64,000 nucleotides of DNA from Plutella xylostella (Eukaryota; Arthropoda; Insecta; Lepidoptera; Plutellidae). A program made the translations under genes and the position numbers. The notes under the pieces were generated by a model. It saw only the letters and a program-made list of their open reading frames with translations. It had not been told where the DNA came from and searched no databases. Each line of letters starts with the position of its first letter. Positions within the stretch are counted from its first letter, which is position 1. The stretch lies in assembly GCF_932276165.1 (NCBI RefSeq), contig NC_064010.1:3038001-3102000 (forward strand), in the 5' to 3' direction. Shown here in pieces: positions 54,008 through 64,000 of this stretch.

Positions 54008-54368
54008 CGCTTACATTCCATATTCTATTATTTTATTCTATTATCTGTGGGGGTGTAAGTACCTGCACCTGGCTTTCTCGAATGGAACCGTTGTGCATAT
54101 CTCCAAGGTCTAAACTGCCTTCCTAAGCTTGGACCTTTTCCCACCACGCTGGTCCACTGCGGGTTGGTGGGTTCACATATCTAGATTTGCTAGATCTAGA
54201 TATGCAGGTTTCCTCACGATGTTTTCCTTCGCCGTAAGAACGATGCTATACATTGTACTTAAATTCAAAAAACACATTTGGTCAGCGCCGGGATTCGAAC
54301 CCGCATCTCTGACATGAGAAGTGGGCACTTACCCGACTGAGCTACCACCGCTCCGCTTACATTCCATA
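54008..54368 (-). mobile_element. SINE family B, full length with 15-bp TSD
   Basis: CGCTTACATTCCATA at 54008-54022 and 54354-54368. The reverse-strand head (GAGCGGTGGTAGCTCAGTCGGG) is at 54300-54353. The right TSD overlaps the left TSD of the hAT element, so the SINE landed at its border. Confidence 0.93.
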
Positions 54369-55578
54369 GGCAGGCGCGGATCCACCCATATGGGCAAGGT
54401 GGGCATGCCCATCACCTAAATGACTGGCCATATCAAACCATGGGAATTTAATATTTATAATTTAGTTTATCACCTTATATAGAGGTGTTGCAATTTTTTT
54501 ATATGTTGGCGGTGATGATTTTGGGTTATGCTAAATATTTTTTTTCGACCCCGATAGCCCTCCGGAATCCGGAAGAATTCAAAAACCATATTTTTTTCAG
54601 TCATGCCATGATTCTGTGTTATGGTGAGGGCTCACGCCCAAAGCCACTATTTACCTACGTACAAAAGACAAAGTTTTAGCATTCTACGGGTAGAATGCTA
54701 CAACTTTGCCTTTCGTGCACACATTGCCAATTTTTTGGGTTCTTTACCTCAAAAGGAAATAAGGAACCCTTATAAGATCATTTGTCGTCCGTCTGTATGT
54801 CTGTCTGTCAATAAGTACCCTTTTTCTCAGAAACGGGTAAAGATATCAAGCTAATATTTCGCATACAAATTTACGGCCCCAACAAATGGTAAAATAAAAT
54901 AATGAAAAAAAATTTTTTAGGGGTACCTCTCATGCATACAAGTAAAGAGGGGATGATTTTTTCCCGCTGTTATGATGGTGTGAAGTATCGTTGAATAGGT
55001 CTTTCTAAAATATTATAGCTCATGCTCAAAATATTTTTTGATTCACTCATTGGGTTTACGAAATAGTAAGCTTCGAAGTGAAAATTTTTTTAGACTCAAG
55101 TGTCCCCCCCCCTCTCCTCTGCTGGCTAAATGGTTAGTCCAAAAATTTCATAAACCAATCATTGAATCAAAAAATGGTTTGAGCATTCCTGTAATATTTT
55201 TGAAAGACGTATTCAACGATTACACTATCAAAGCAACCGAAAAAAAAAACAATATTTTATTTTATTTATCGGGCCCTAACTTTGCCGTTCGTGCAAATTA
55301 AAAATATTCAGATATTAAAATCAACATTACATTATAAATGATGATGGGCACCAATGTATGGGCTGAGACCATCTCCAATAGAAATGAGTGATACGTCGTT
55401 GAAAAGGTATTTTTTTGCAGAATATGAATAACGAAAGCGCCAGTCCTGATCTACTGTCCAATTAGAAACCTTGAAAGTTTTTATATTTTATTTCTGTAAT
55501 TTTAATGTTTTTGTAATTTTTTCACATTCATTATTAATTTTTATAACAAAATGATCATCATTCATTATAATATTATAT

Positions 55579-55899
55579 TTGTTTATTATCTCAGTCAGTA
55601 AACCAGTTGAAAGTAATTTCTCCCATTTTAATAATACGTGTTTACGTGTATTACGCCCTAACTGTCATCAGGAGAGAGAGTGCAATTTCATAGAAAAATA
55701 CTTCCTTCTGACGAATATATTTCAAAATGGACAACTTATACGGATTTGTCGTCATAATATTTTTTTGCTCACTAGAAAAGAGCTATCCAACGATGTATGT
55801 CTCATCTTTATTGGACATAGGTCTCAAAACGCCCATTGTCATTTACAGCAAGATTTTTGGCAAAGCAGTCAAAAATTCTATCATTTTACAGAAAAATAA
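55579..55899 (+). CDS. Uncertain 106-codon ORF inside the hAT element
   Basis: SVSKPVESNFSHFNN and IEKYFLLTNIF recall the C-terminal dimerisation region of hAT transposases (small-residue-PVE-xxFS pattern), but the rest does not match and no start context or upstream domain is visible. It may be a frameshifted remnant or chance. Confidence 0.22.
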   Translation: MFIISVSKPVESNFSHFNNTCLRVLRPNCHQERECNFIEKYFLLTNIFQNGQLIRICRHNIFLLTRKELSNDVCLIFIGHRSQNAHCHLQQDFWQSSQKFYHFTEK

Positions 55900-55994
55900 A
55901 GTGTAATCTAGGGAAATTTCACTATTTCAAACCAGACTTCGGAGGCACACAACTGACACAACATGTATGAACTGTACGCGCGCTCAGTGTAAAA

Positions 55995-56128
55995 TTTTCG
56001 AGATCTCGACGATTTTTCAAAATTCGAGATTGATGGATTCGAGATTGATGAATTCGAGATCTTGATCTTGTAAAATCACTCGAGATCTCGGTGGAATCTC
56101 GATCTCGCGAGATCGAGATTGCATTCCC
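55995..56128. repeat. TCGAGAT-rich array, possible end of a second hAT
   Basis: Many copies of TCGAGATCTCG, ATTCGAGATTGATG and CTCGCGAGATCGAGATTGC, ending GCATTCCCTA, which looks like an inverted TAGGGAATGC transposon end. No matching left end found. Confidence 0.4.
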
Positions 56129-56536
56129 TACTCAAGAGAGTCACGAGCAATAAAAAATTCCACTCACAAAATTTTGACACTACATTTATGGACCAATTTT
56201 TAAAACATAACTAATACATATAATTTCATTAAAATATTTTAAAATTTTAGTTGGTAACTAATATTCTGATGCGCTCGTTAAATAAATTACAGTATAAATT
56301 TTACCGTAGCATAGACTTTTGTTGGCCAAAATTTAAAAAAAACTGAAGATTTTATAGTTTTGAATTATTTAACAATGTTTTTTTTTTATACAGAGGGCTT
56401 TTGAGATGAAAAATTTTATTTAGAATAACCATAATAATCATCACTACCAAGCGCATACAAAAAAAAACAACTATCAGAACTTTTTTAGACTTGCCCATCA
56501 CCTATTTTGAGGTCTGGATCCGCGCCTGTCCATAGG

Positions 56537-56847
56537 GCTTACTAGTAATATTCTCATTAAGTAATTCAATTTATTTTCGGCCTTTTTTTATACAGTATGC
56601 ACTTCATATTATTTAATTAATACTTTGCCTACAGTTTATGTTATAACTTTATTAGTTTACAAGAAAACGCAACTACAGTTTAATTAAACGGTAGCTCTGA
56701 AAAAAGCATAGTTTCAGAATGCTCGAACTGAATTCTGAACTTTAAGAAACATTCCAAGAGAGTGGGTGAGTAAATAAAGAACTCTGAAGTTAAATATTAA
56801 AAACAGTTCAGTTGCTGTTGATTAAAATGTGGAGTTTTTATTTTGAA
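56537..56847. other. Unassigned AT-rich sequence
   Basis: No gene recognised. Confidence 0.3.
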
Positions 56848-56859
56848 TTTGATCATTAT

Positions 56860-57129
56860 TTAGACGACCGAATGGCATAGTGGTTAGTGACCCTGACTAC
56901 TACTGACTACTGAGCCGAAGGTCCCGGGTTCGATACCCAGCTGGGGCAGATAGGTATTTTTTTAAACACAGATATTTGTTGTCGGGTCTTGGATGTGCCC
57001 GTAAAATGGCAATAAGCCCACCCCCTATTATATTGGGACTAACATAACACTGGCGAAAAGTGGGTGCAGCAATGCACTTCTGCCTACCACGCGAAGGGAG
57101 TACAAGGTGTGAGTGTTTGTTTTGTTTTG
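56860..57129 (+). mobile_element. SINE family A, tail type 1, 12-bp TSD
   Basis: TTTGATCATTAT at 56848-56859 and 57130-57141. The head carries a short internal duplication (ACTACTGACTACTGAG). B-box GGTTCGATACC. Type-1 tail. Confidence 0.92.
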
Positions 57130-57478
57130 TTTGATCATTATATTTTTATAATTATATTTTTTATAAAAATGTGATTATACGAGTATCATCGTAAGATAAA
57201 AAGACGTTGAAAAATAATGACCCAAATCGTCAATCCATAAACTTTTGTTCTAAGACAGAATTAAGCGGTTTTTTTTTACTACTAGGTACATAGAAATGTT
57301 GTTGGTCACGTGAATTTTTAGCAGGGGTATTAGATATTTTTTTACCTACACTACCTTTTTGGATGTACACCTAGTTACAACCTAGTTAGGAGTAGTATAA
57401 GAATATAAGAACATTAGATAATGTCACTCGGGGATGCTTAAATTGTATTCTCCTTCACAGTACCTACACTAACGCCCC

Positions 57479-57685
57479 CTAACTAATATTATAAATGCGA
57501 AAGTAACTGTGTCTGTCTGTCTGTTACTCTTTCACGCCAAAACTACTGAACGGATTTGAATGAAATTTGGAATACATTTATGGTCTAGAGTCTAGACCCG
57601 GAGAAAGAACATAGGCTACTGTTTATCCCGGAATTCCCACGGGAAAATTTTTTAAGGCGAAGAAAAGCTCGCGGGAACAACTAGT
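57479..57685 (-). mobile_element. LINE-tail repeat family Z, copy 4
   Basis: CTAACTAATATTATAAATGCG ... CGGAATTCCCACGGGAAAA ... CTCGCGGGAACAACTAG, with only a short (CTGT)n. Confidence 0.78.
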
Positions 57686-59379
57686 TGCAAATAAATACAA
57701 AACGCAAAAAGTTGTGAAAACATTTTAGCGGTGACCCTTACCGCTTTACCCTTGGGGCCTTCCCGTAAAACTGCAAAATTACACGTTAATTCGTGCACCG
57801 TAAGGGTGAAATTCCTACAGGAATGGAGCGTATGAAATACGCAGCATTTTCCGGTGTTCATCTTTTCATTCGTTCGGTCTCGTTTGAAACGATGACGTCA
57901 CTCCCTTTACTATGAACCGCAAAGCGTTAAGGGGATCCCTAAAGCTAAAATGCTAAAGTCGGCTTGATATACTTGATTAGATTGGAAAAACGGTGGCTTC
58001 TATCACATTGATAAAAATATATTTTGTAGCAGAGGGTATACTGAACATGTTAGTTGCTTATAAATTGGTGCAGGATTATAATAAGTATGTTAAAAAAAAT
58101 TGCAAACACACCATGTCTTTTGCCATTTTTTGACTTATTATGAAAAAACCCTCAAAATCAGAGGGCCCATTTTCATGGAATCTTATATGTATGTGTAGGT
58201 AATTAAATTCTTAACAAAGTTACCTTAAAGAGTTGGATTTAATGGACCAGAAGTCAACTTTTTTTGCAAAAAACTAATAAATTCCGGTTTAAAAATGATG
58301 ACACCGTGACAGATTTCAGATTTCTTCAGTCGTCGCCCTGGTGGCGGCCTGTTAGGAGCGATACCCACGCCATTTTATTTTTTATCAAATATTTCACAAA
58401 AACTGATTAAATCAACAAATTATGACTACAAGTATTATAATACATATGCATTTGCTATGGAAAGTTAATTTTCTAATCATTTTAGATGCAGAAAAGCCGA
58501 AAATTCTTAGAAAACATTTCGCCTTTTCGATTTGTTTACATTTTTTACTATAGAGTTACAGATGCATAGATAAAGGTAAACATTGCACATAATGACACTT
58601 ATTAGATTCTCCGAATAAGAACTATACGGTCAATGCAGTATGCCAAAGCGCGAGCCTGTTTATATTCTGAAGGGGTAATTTATTTTATTTTAACGGTTGT
58701 GTATGGTAGGTAAGCTACACAATATACAGGGTGTTGAAAAGTAAATTCATAATTTGTTTTATTTGAAACCAAAAACCGTAGTTAATTAAAAAAATATATA
58801 TTTTAAGATGTGGTAGTCTGTACACTACAGGTTGTTAAAAATAAGTAAGTATTTTTAAAAATTGAAGATCTAAAATTTACATAATTTTTTAAATCTATTT
58901 AACAAGCTTTGCAAAAAAGCGGTTAAGTGCGACTGTATCTCGCCATGAAAAAAATGAAATGTTTACTGTAGCTATGAATTTTATGCGTTACAAGTGGAAT
59001 AAAATACCGCATAATATTATGTACAACTATGTGAGAGCCTAGTTTTAATAAAAAAACTCATAAGAAAATATTAAATACACAGGTTTTTTAACCCCTGAAG
59101 GAAATAGAGGGGTGTTATAAGTTTAAAGTAAGGGCTGAATTTTTTTTTAAAATTAGGGTGATAGGTAATGTATATTTTTAATGATTTTTTCAAATAGATA
59201 AATGTTATACCATTTTTAAATTGCCATAAAATTACCTATAGTTACAGTTATAGTTATAGAAAAGGGCAGGGCTACCAGTGCCCATTCGCCACTGCAACCT
59301 AAAAGATCTATAAATTATGACTCCCCATGCCGAGTCTCACTCTACAGGCCCAGGTCTTTTATAAACCTGATATTACCTA
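57686..59379. other. Unassigned AT-rich sequence
   Basis: About 1.7 kb without a recognisable gene. TACAGGGTGTTGAAAAG at 58726 is a repeat-end motif; 59090-59140 is an inverted LINE-tail E end (TTAACCCCTGAAGG...GGGGTGTTATAAG). Confidence 0.35.
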
Positions 59380-59381
59380 TA

Positions 59382-59636
59382 CAGGATGTTGCAAAAAGGG
59401 TATACTGTGCCGAAAGGGTTTGACTCAGGGGTTATTCTGAACAACTTTTGTTCTCCAAGTTTTGGAAATTCTCGAAAAATAAATTCGGTCTCTATAGTAA
59501 AAAGTCACGTGATCGAATAAGTTTCTATGTAAAAGGTTTTGTTACGTGAATTTTCAAAATTGTAGAAGAAAAGTGGATCAGAATGGCACCTAAATCCACT
59601 TTTGGCTAAGCTTTATACCCTTTTTTCAATACCTTG
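59382..59636. mobile_element. TA-flanked element with CAGGRTGTTGCAAAAAGGGTATA ends
   Basis: CAGGATGTTGCAAAAAGGGTATA and the inverse TATACCCTTTTTTCAATACCTTG, TA on both sides (59380-59381, 59637-59638). The interior has GTCACGTGATC. Related pieces at 17476-17640, 19000-19137 and 61450-61840. Confidence 0.7.
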
Positions 59637-59879
59637 TATAAAATATCGTCAGCGTCACCTTAGATCGTAATCATCGTAACTCCTCGTGACCAAATTTTAG
59701 AGGAGACAAAAATACTGTTTTATTTGTAGTTCTAGTTGGCATACTACCCACCTAAAGTTTTTTTTAACTAGCCTAAAAATGATTTGTTTAGACATTTGTC
59801 TATCTTCCTGTTCAACCGCAGCCTGAGTGCCAGTGACTCAATGACTGAAAGGAGGCCATTAGTGCTCCTAAATAAATAA

Positions 59880-60740
59880 AGCAGGCCTGTAGATTATCTT
59901 TCAGTGTACCGACACATCTGATTGCTGTAAGAGCCTGATAAGCTCTTCGAACGAGTCATACCTCTGTGGTGGTACGGTTTCGACCTTTCGGACAGTCAGT
60001 TTGGCATCCGAAATGCGGATCCGAATAGTGGGTACAATACTTTGCGTTCGTTCACTGTCGGAGCAGGATAAGAACCACGGGCGAGTTGTTGCGCTGGCTG
60101 TTTGCTTAAAAATAGTAACCGCGTTCAACTCTATCCCCTAGAGGGCGAACCTTTAGGGCGGCTCTTGTATACCATCACTTGTCTTCTTATCTGCAGAAAA
60201 TTGACAGAGGTCATACGTGTCTAACAAGTACATTAAGGATGCGAAAAGAGAGGGTTTGTTTTCACTGAAGAAGTTCAGTTGCGGAGTTCCACAGCGGTAG
60301 GTCTTGGACCCCTCTGCTGTGGAACTTGGCATACAACGCGGTCCTGCAAATCAAGCTCGCAAACGGCGTTAGCACAGTGCATTTTTCTAATGTCACACAG
60401 GTCGTGAGGTAGGCTGAGAGCCTCCTTCGGGGATGACATCCCAATGATTCATTACGAAAAAATTGCTGCAGCTGTGCTCGCCATGCAGTGCATGGGCTAC
60501 TTCCGAATCTGGGGGGCTGTTGCAAAGGAGTCCCTTGCCTCTATACGGTACGGGTTCCGTGCGATCTATGATCCTTCCGGGAGCACCTGTCTTGTCAAGT
60601 CGAAGAGAATGGCTCGTATTCGACGCAACCTGCAGTACTGGTGGGATTGGTTGGAGGACAGGACAGCAGGAAGCTGCAGCAGCCGTCATGCTGTGATTCG
60701 ACGCATAGATGCAAAAAAAAGTTGAAAGTAACTTCATGTT
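59880..60740. pseudogene. Decayed LINE reverse-transcriptase remnant and unassigned ORFs
   Basis: On the forward strand 60268-60400 reads FSCGVPQR-stop-VLDP, then in another frame PLLWNLAYNAVLQIKLANGV and STVHFSNVTQVV. This is the GVPQGSVLGPLLWN ... YADDT segment of a non-LTR RT with a stop, a frameshift and loss of the catalytic YADD (now FSNV). Flanking ORFs at 59901-60128 (reverse) and 60444-60725 (forward) have protein-like composition, but I cannot identify them. Confidence 0.65.
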
Positions 60741-61449
60741 AATAAAATATTAGATCTTAATTTAACAACATAACATTGCAAAAAAAAATTAACATTGTTG
60801 AGTATGTTATTGTAATTTAGTAAAGTAGTAATAAAAACAAAGGCTTATTGCATAGTTTTCGTTCACGTTCGCCTACATCGCACGTTGTATATGAGAATAA
60901 AGGGTATAATTACTAAGTTTTCTTGTTTAAAAATCACGGTTTGGGGTTTAGAGGAAAACAAATGGTAAAATGCGGAATACAGTTTTTTTTTTCGAATAAA
61001 GAGGAAATCATGTGAATTCAAAAAACGTTTCTATTGACACCAAAGAGTACTTTTCGCCGAGAAAAGTGGAGTTACAATGTTTGCGATCTAAAGTGATGAT
61101 AGAACTAGAATTTATTTTTTCAGTTCACCTGCTGTTGAGTGAAATCGTAATTAGGTAAATGACTCCTTGACATGAAAATAACTTTTTTTTTATAATCGTT
61201 ATAACAAAACCGTTTTTTTTAATACAGCAATATTTGTAGGTGTACTTACAGTGAGCAAAAGAGCGCAGCAACGTGTAAATTTTTTGGTTTTTAAGAAACA
61301 AAAATATTATTTCTATCATATCCCAAATACACATAAGTACTTAAAAAAAAAAATACACACTCTCGCCTTGTACTAATGTACTCCCTTGCGGGGGTACTTA
61401 CATGTTATTATTTTTCTGGTGACCTCCCCATATCCCTTTGCCAGCTACG
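60741..61449. other. Unassigned AT-rich sequence
   Basis: No gene. ACTCTCGCCTTGTACTAATGTACTCCCTTGCGGGG (61359-61393) is an inverted scrap of the SINE A type-1 tail. Confidence 0.45.
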
Positions 61450-61840
61450 TAACCTTTTGTGACACCCTGTATATGCAGAGTTCTCCAAACTACTGTTCTG
61501 CTTTTGAAACACCAAAAAAAAACAGGTCGTCTAACTAAAAGGTCACGTGACCAAAAAAAAATTATATGAAGAAGCGTTTTTTTCATGAATATAAAAAATT
61601 ACGTAGGATAAAAGTTTTTCAGAGTGACGCCTGAGTAACGCCCTTTCGGCTAACTATACTTTTTTTATTACACGGGGGCAGAGTTTAATACAACACCCTG
61701 AACTATTAAACTCTGATAATATTTTCGCGATTTTTTTACATTCTGATTTCATTTCCTGGCTTAGAAATAACATCAATAACATGCTGCACACGTAGGTTTC
61801 GGCATAGTATTAAACCCTTTTTGCAACAACCTGTATAAAT
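61450..61840. mobile_element. TACAGGGTGTTGCAA-type repeat pieces
   Basis: GTGACACCCTGTATATGCA, AAAGGTCACGTGACC, CAACACCCTGAAC and TTTTTGCAACAACCTGTATA mark overlapping or adjacent family members; the interior matches 59382-59636 loosely. Confidence 0.45.
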
Positions 61841-62169
61841 ATCGGCACGGGTACGACTTTATATATAATTAATTATTAAATATTAAAAATACTTTCAAAT
61901 AAAAATAAATATTTTCGTATCACAAAACAATATTACTTACTTAGTACCTACCTATATTTTTAACAAAGTGGCATGTCTTCACTTTTATGTTTTCGAGTAC
62001 TATGTTAAAATTTCATGTCATTGTCCGTAGAACGCTCCGCATACCTCAACCCCCCCTCACTAGATTTGACAGATTCTGATTTTCTTCCAGCTTTAGTGAC
62101 AGCCTTAAGTATGAGTGGTAAAGAAATAGGGTTTTTCGTTGCGTACCTACGATACCGAAAGGTGAACGC

Positions 62170-62400
62170 TTCTATTCTATTCTATTCAGAGAGGGGGCGA
62201 AGCTCCTGTACGTGGCTCTCTCGAGTGGAACTTTTGTACATATCCCCTTAATTTCAGCTCAGCCAGCCTAGCTCCCGAGTAAACTGGAGCAGCAAGCCTG
62301 GGTGTTGCAATAGCTGCTGAGGTAGGCGCTCTGTTGGTCCAAGAACAGATGATCTCGTCTCTGTTGTAGATGGACAAGCTAACAGAATTATGTTCAAAGG
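62170..62400 (-). mobile_element. LINE 3'-end fragment with (AATAG)n tail, reverse
   Basis: TTCTATTCTATTCAGAGAGGGGGCG, GTGGCTCTCTCGAGTGGAACTTTTGTACATATCCCC and TAGGCGCTCTGTTGGTCCAAGAACAG are the inverse of 31296-31500. Confidence 0.8.
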
Positions 62401-62504
62401 TGGACGCTTATCTTTACGCTTCTTTTGTGAACGCCAAAAATTAATATTTATATCAGACTTCTAATACAACAAGAACTTTTGTTAAACTTTTCATGGTTCT
62501 ACCT

Positions 62505-63240
62505 TTTTTGGCATAAGATTTATTTGCCTAATCTCGTATTGCATAGTAACGTTTGGTCAAAGTCTCCTTACGCCGAAAATCGTATGGCATAAATCTCGTT
62601 TAGTAAAAAGTTATTTCGCATAATTTTGTTTAGCCTTATAATGGTAAGGCCAAATCTTGAATAGTCTAATAATGCTATGAAATAGGTTATATAAAGTAAT
62701 ACAATATTCGGGCTTTATCTTGGATGGGGCGTCTTAACGCAACTGGTGCCTTGTATTGTTTCCTCGTAAGTAGGAAACGCTCCGCTCCGCTTCGCTGCGC
62801 TCCGCTTTGCTTTTGACGAAAATGTGCACCTAACACGCTCCTCCTCGCTTTGCTCGTCGTCGCACCTATCTTTAGGTTTCGATCCCATGGGGTTTAATGT
62901 CGTTTTTAATAATTATAATGGTCATTAACTTTTGATATTTTGATAATTCAATATCGTGATTTTCGGGATGTAGGAGAAAAATACCACAATTTGTACATTT
63001 ACAACATACCTAATATATTATTTATTAAGATAATATTAGGAGAAACAAGATTATATTTATACGAACAATTTGAGCAAACGACACTTACGTGTTTCAAGAT
63101 TGTGCCAAAAGGGTTTTAGACGAAACGAGCCTTATGCCACGTAAGACTTGGCAAAGTGATGATTCGACCAAAAAAGTTTAGACCTTACAAGTTATGCGAA
63201 ACGAGTTTTGGGCAATAAAGATTAGGCGAGATGAGGGGAA
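62505..63240. repeat. Composite repeat with degenerate TTGGCATAA/TCTCGTTTAGCC-type arms
   Basis: 62505-62650 and 63095-63240 hold loosely repeated phrases (GGCATAAATCTCGTTTAG, TCGCATAATTTTGTTTAGCC; GCGAAACGAGTTTTGGGC, AGGCGAGATGAGG) in roughly opposite orientation. The centre has a GCTCCGCT-type array at 62772-62812. Confidence 0.5.
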
Positions 63241-63537
63241 CCGCTTTTCATTCATGTTCATGATCTCGTGAACGATTTTATCTTTCATGAAGTTACTTAC
63301 TCACTTTTTGTAACGAAAAAACTGAAAACTTTCTCACCAGCCTTGTTACGAATCTGAGTTTTAACTTGAACAAAGGAAGTGCGTATTTTTGTGTTTGTCA
63401 TAAAATTGTTCTTTTATAGCGAAGAGAGAGAACTTTTACTGGATAACTTTTTTTTGTTGTGCTTTCACAAGTACTTTTCGGTTTCTTTGGAAGTACCTTT
63501 TAAGAATTAATATTTCTGATGAACCAAGATTGATACA

Positions 63538-63660
63538 ATTCTTTATTAGAAACATTTCTACGTGCAGAAACTACAAACAGGAGATCCAAAAACATATATG
63601 GAGCAATTGCCCTTATTCCTTAAAGCAATTTCTTCCAGACTACTACGACGGAAAGAAATT
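63538..63660 (-). mobile_element. LINE 3'-UTR family D fragment, diverged
   Basis: ATTCTTTATTAGAAAC, then GCCCTTATTCCTTAAAGCAATTTCTTCCAGAC. One side of the stem is changed (ATTCC/GCAAT). Confidence 0.55.
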
Positions 63661-63720
63661 ATATTTATGAAAAAGGTAAAACAATAGAGATACAGTTCAT
63701 CTATAAAGTTATGACACTAA

Positions 63721-63864
63721 GGGCTGATTTTTCAATAGTCAGATAAAAATTAAAGATCTTAGGAATAATTCTGATGCTGTCGCGACTGAATGTTTGTATA
63801 AGACAGTGACAGCTACAATTTTATTCCTCAGATAACACTTATCTGACTATTGAAAAATCAGCCC
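63721..63864. mobile_element. Foldback MITE, GGGCTGATTTTTCAATAGTCAG ends
   Basis: Ends pair exactly over about 25 bp, with TAA at 63718-63720 and 63865-63867. Interior CTGTCGCGACTG and GACAGTGACAGC. Harbinger-like by TSD. Confidence 0.87.
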
Positions 63865-64000
63865 TAAAGAGTGTTATTTTATAAAGACTTTTCGTCATTG
63901 TAAGTTATTTCTATAAAGTCAGGTTGATTTAAAAAAAATGTACAGATAGATAATATTTTTTTAACAGATTTGTGCTATAATTTGTGCTATTAATATTATT

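Larger units (their letters stand above)
54363..56536. mobile_element. hAT-type DNA transposon with 8-bp TSD
   Basis: TCCATAGG at 54363-54370 and 56529-56536. Perfect 14-bp ends CAGGCGCGGATCCA / TGGATCCGCGCCTG, plus a subterminal GGGCAAG...TGCCCATCACC / TTGCCCATCACCT relation. An 8-bp TSD and a CAG..GGCGGATCCA-type end are hAT hallmarks. The interior (2.16 kb) is broken up by repeats and has no intact transposase. Confidence 0.9.

Noticed and set aside
4969..57129. tRNA genes at the many GGTTCGATTCC B-box sites
   Set aside because: Each lies in a SINE copy with the same head, a dispersed tail and often a TSD; acceptor stems do not pair. None looks like a functional tRNA.
59901..60128. 75-codon reverse-strand ORF (ends RLLQQSDVSVH) as a host gene
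   Set aside because: Protein-like composition but isolated, next to a dead RT remnant; more likely transposon debris.

Overview
This is AT-rich insect DNA, most probably from a moth or butterfly. That is an inference from the repeat content: tRNA-headed SINEs with a CGAATGGCGTAGTGGTTAGTG-type head, several families of 5'-truncated LINE 3' ends, and many small TIR elements of kinds familiar from lepidopteran genomes. I could not recognise any host protein-coding gene, exon, rRNA or functional tRNA gene. The window looks intergenic, or like a very large intron, made of layered transposons.

Two related LTR retrotransposons carry the only long coding regions. Element 1 (1163-3790) has about 165-bp LTRs that differ at a handful of positions, a 4-bp TSD, and one uninterrupted 641-codon ORF for Gag and the aspartic protease. 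The reverse transcriptase, RNase H and integrase are lost by deletion, so it should be non-autonomous. Element 2 (35803-40745) has two 218-bp LTRs that read as identical, a 4-bp TSD, a textbook tRNA-Pro primer binding site, Gag, and Pol with protease, RT, RNase H and integrase (HHCC, DD35E). Its frame is broken inside the protease. The two share the primer-binding-site type and the block before the 3' LTR, but not the LTR sequence.

DNA transposons. 44284-46304 is a 2-kb element with 28-bp inverted ends, an ACCT duplication, repeated GTGACAGAG motifs and a frameshifted reverse-strand ORF; I cannot assign it to a superfamily. 54371-56528 is a hAT-type element with a perfect 8-bp TSD. 12281-12967 is a TA-flanked element with a 41-codon acidic ORF. 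About 25 foldback elements are present, including a TTA/TAA-flanked group (Harbinger-like) and a TA-flanked group with CACTCACGGGCAATG ends (Tc1/mariner-like).

Retroposons. SINE family A has one tRNA-like head joined to three different tails; families B and C have other heads. LINE remains are C-terminal coding ends of at least six kinds plus tail fragments. Several insertions have clean TSDs, so relative ages can be read from nesting: 52112-52722 and 12012-13217 are each three layers deep, a SINE was inserted beside the hAT left end, and element 2 sits inside a split TIR element.

Region by region: 1-7.2 kb, element 1 between two copies of a dispersed repeat; 7.2-25 kb, dense MITE/SINE/LINE mosaic; 25.6-26.6 kb, a GC-richer segment and a LINE end; 27-35.5 kb, nested SINEs and MITEs; 35.6-41 kb, element 2; 41-47 kb, foldback elements and the unclassified 2-kb transposon; 48-54.4 kb, SINEs and nested repeats; 54.4-56.5 kb, hAT; 56.5-64 kb, old repeat remnants, a dead LINE RT fragment and mostly unannotatable AT-rich sequence.
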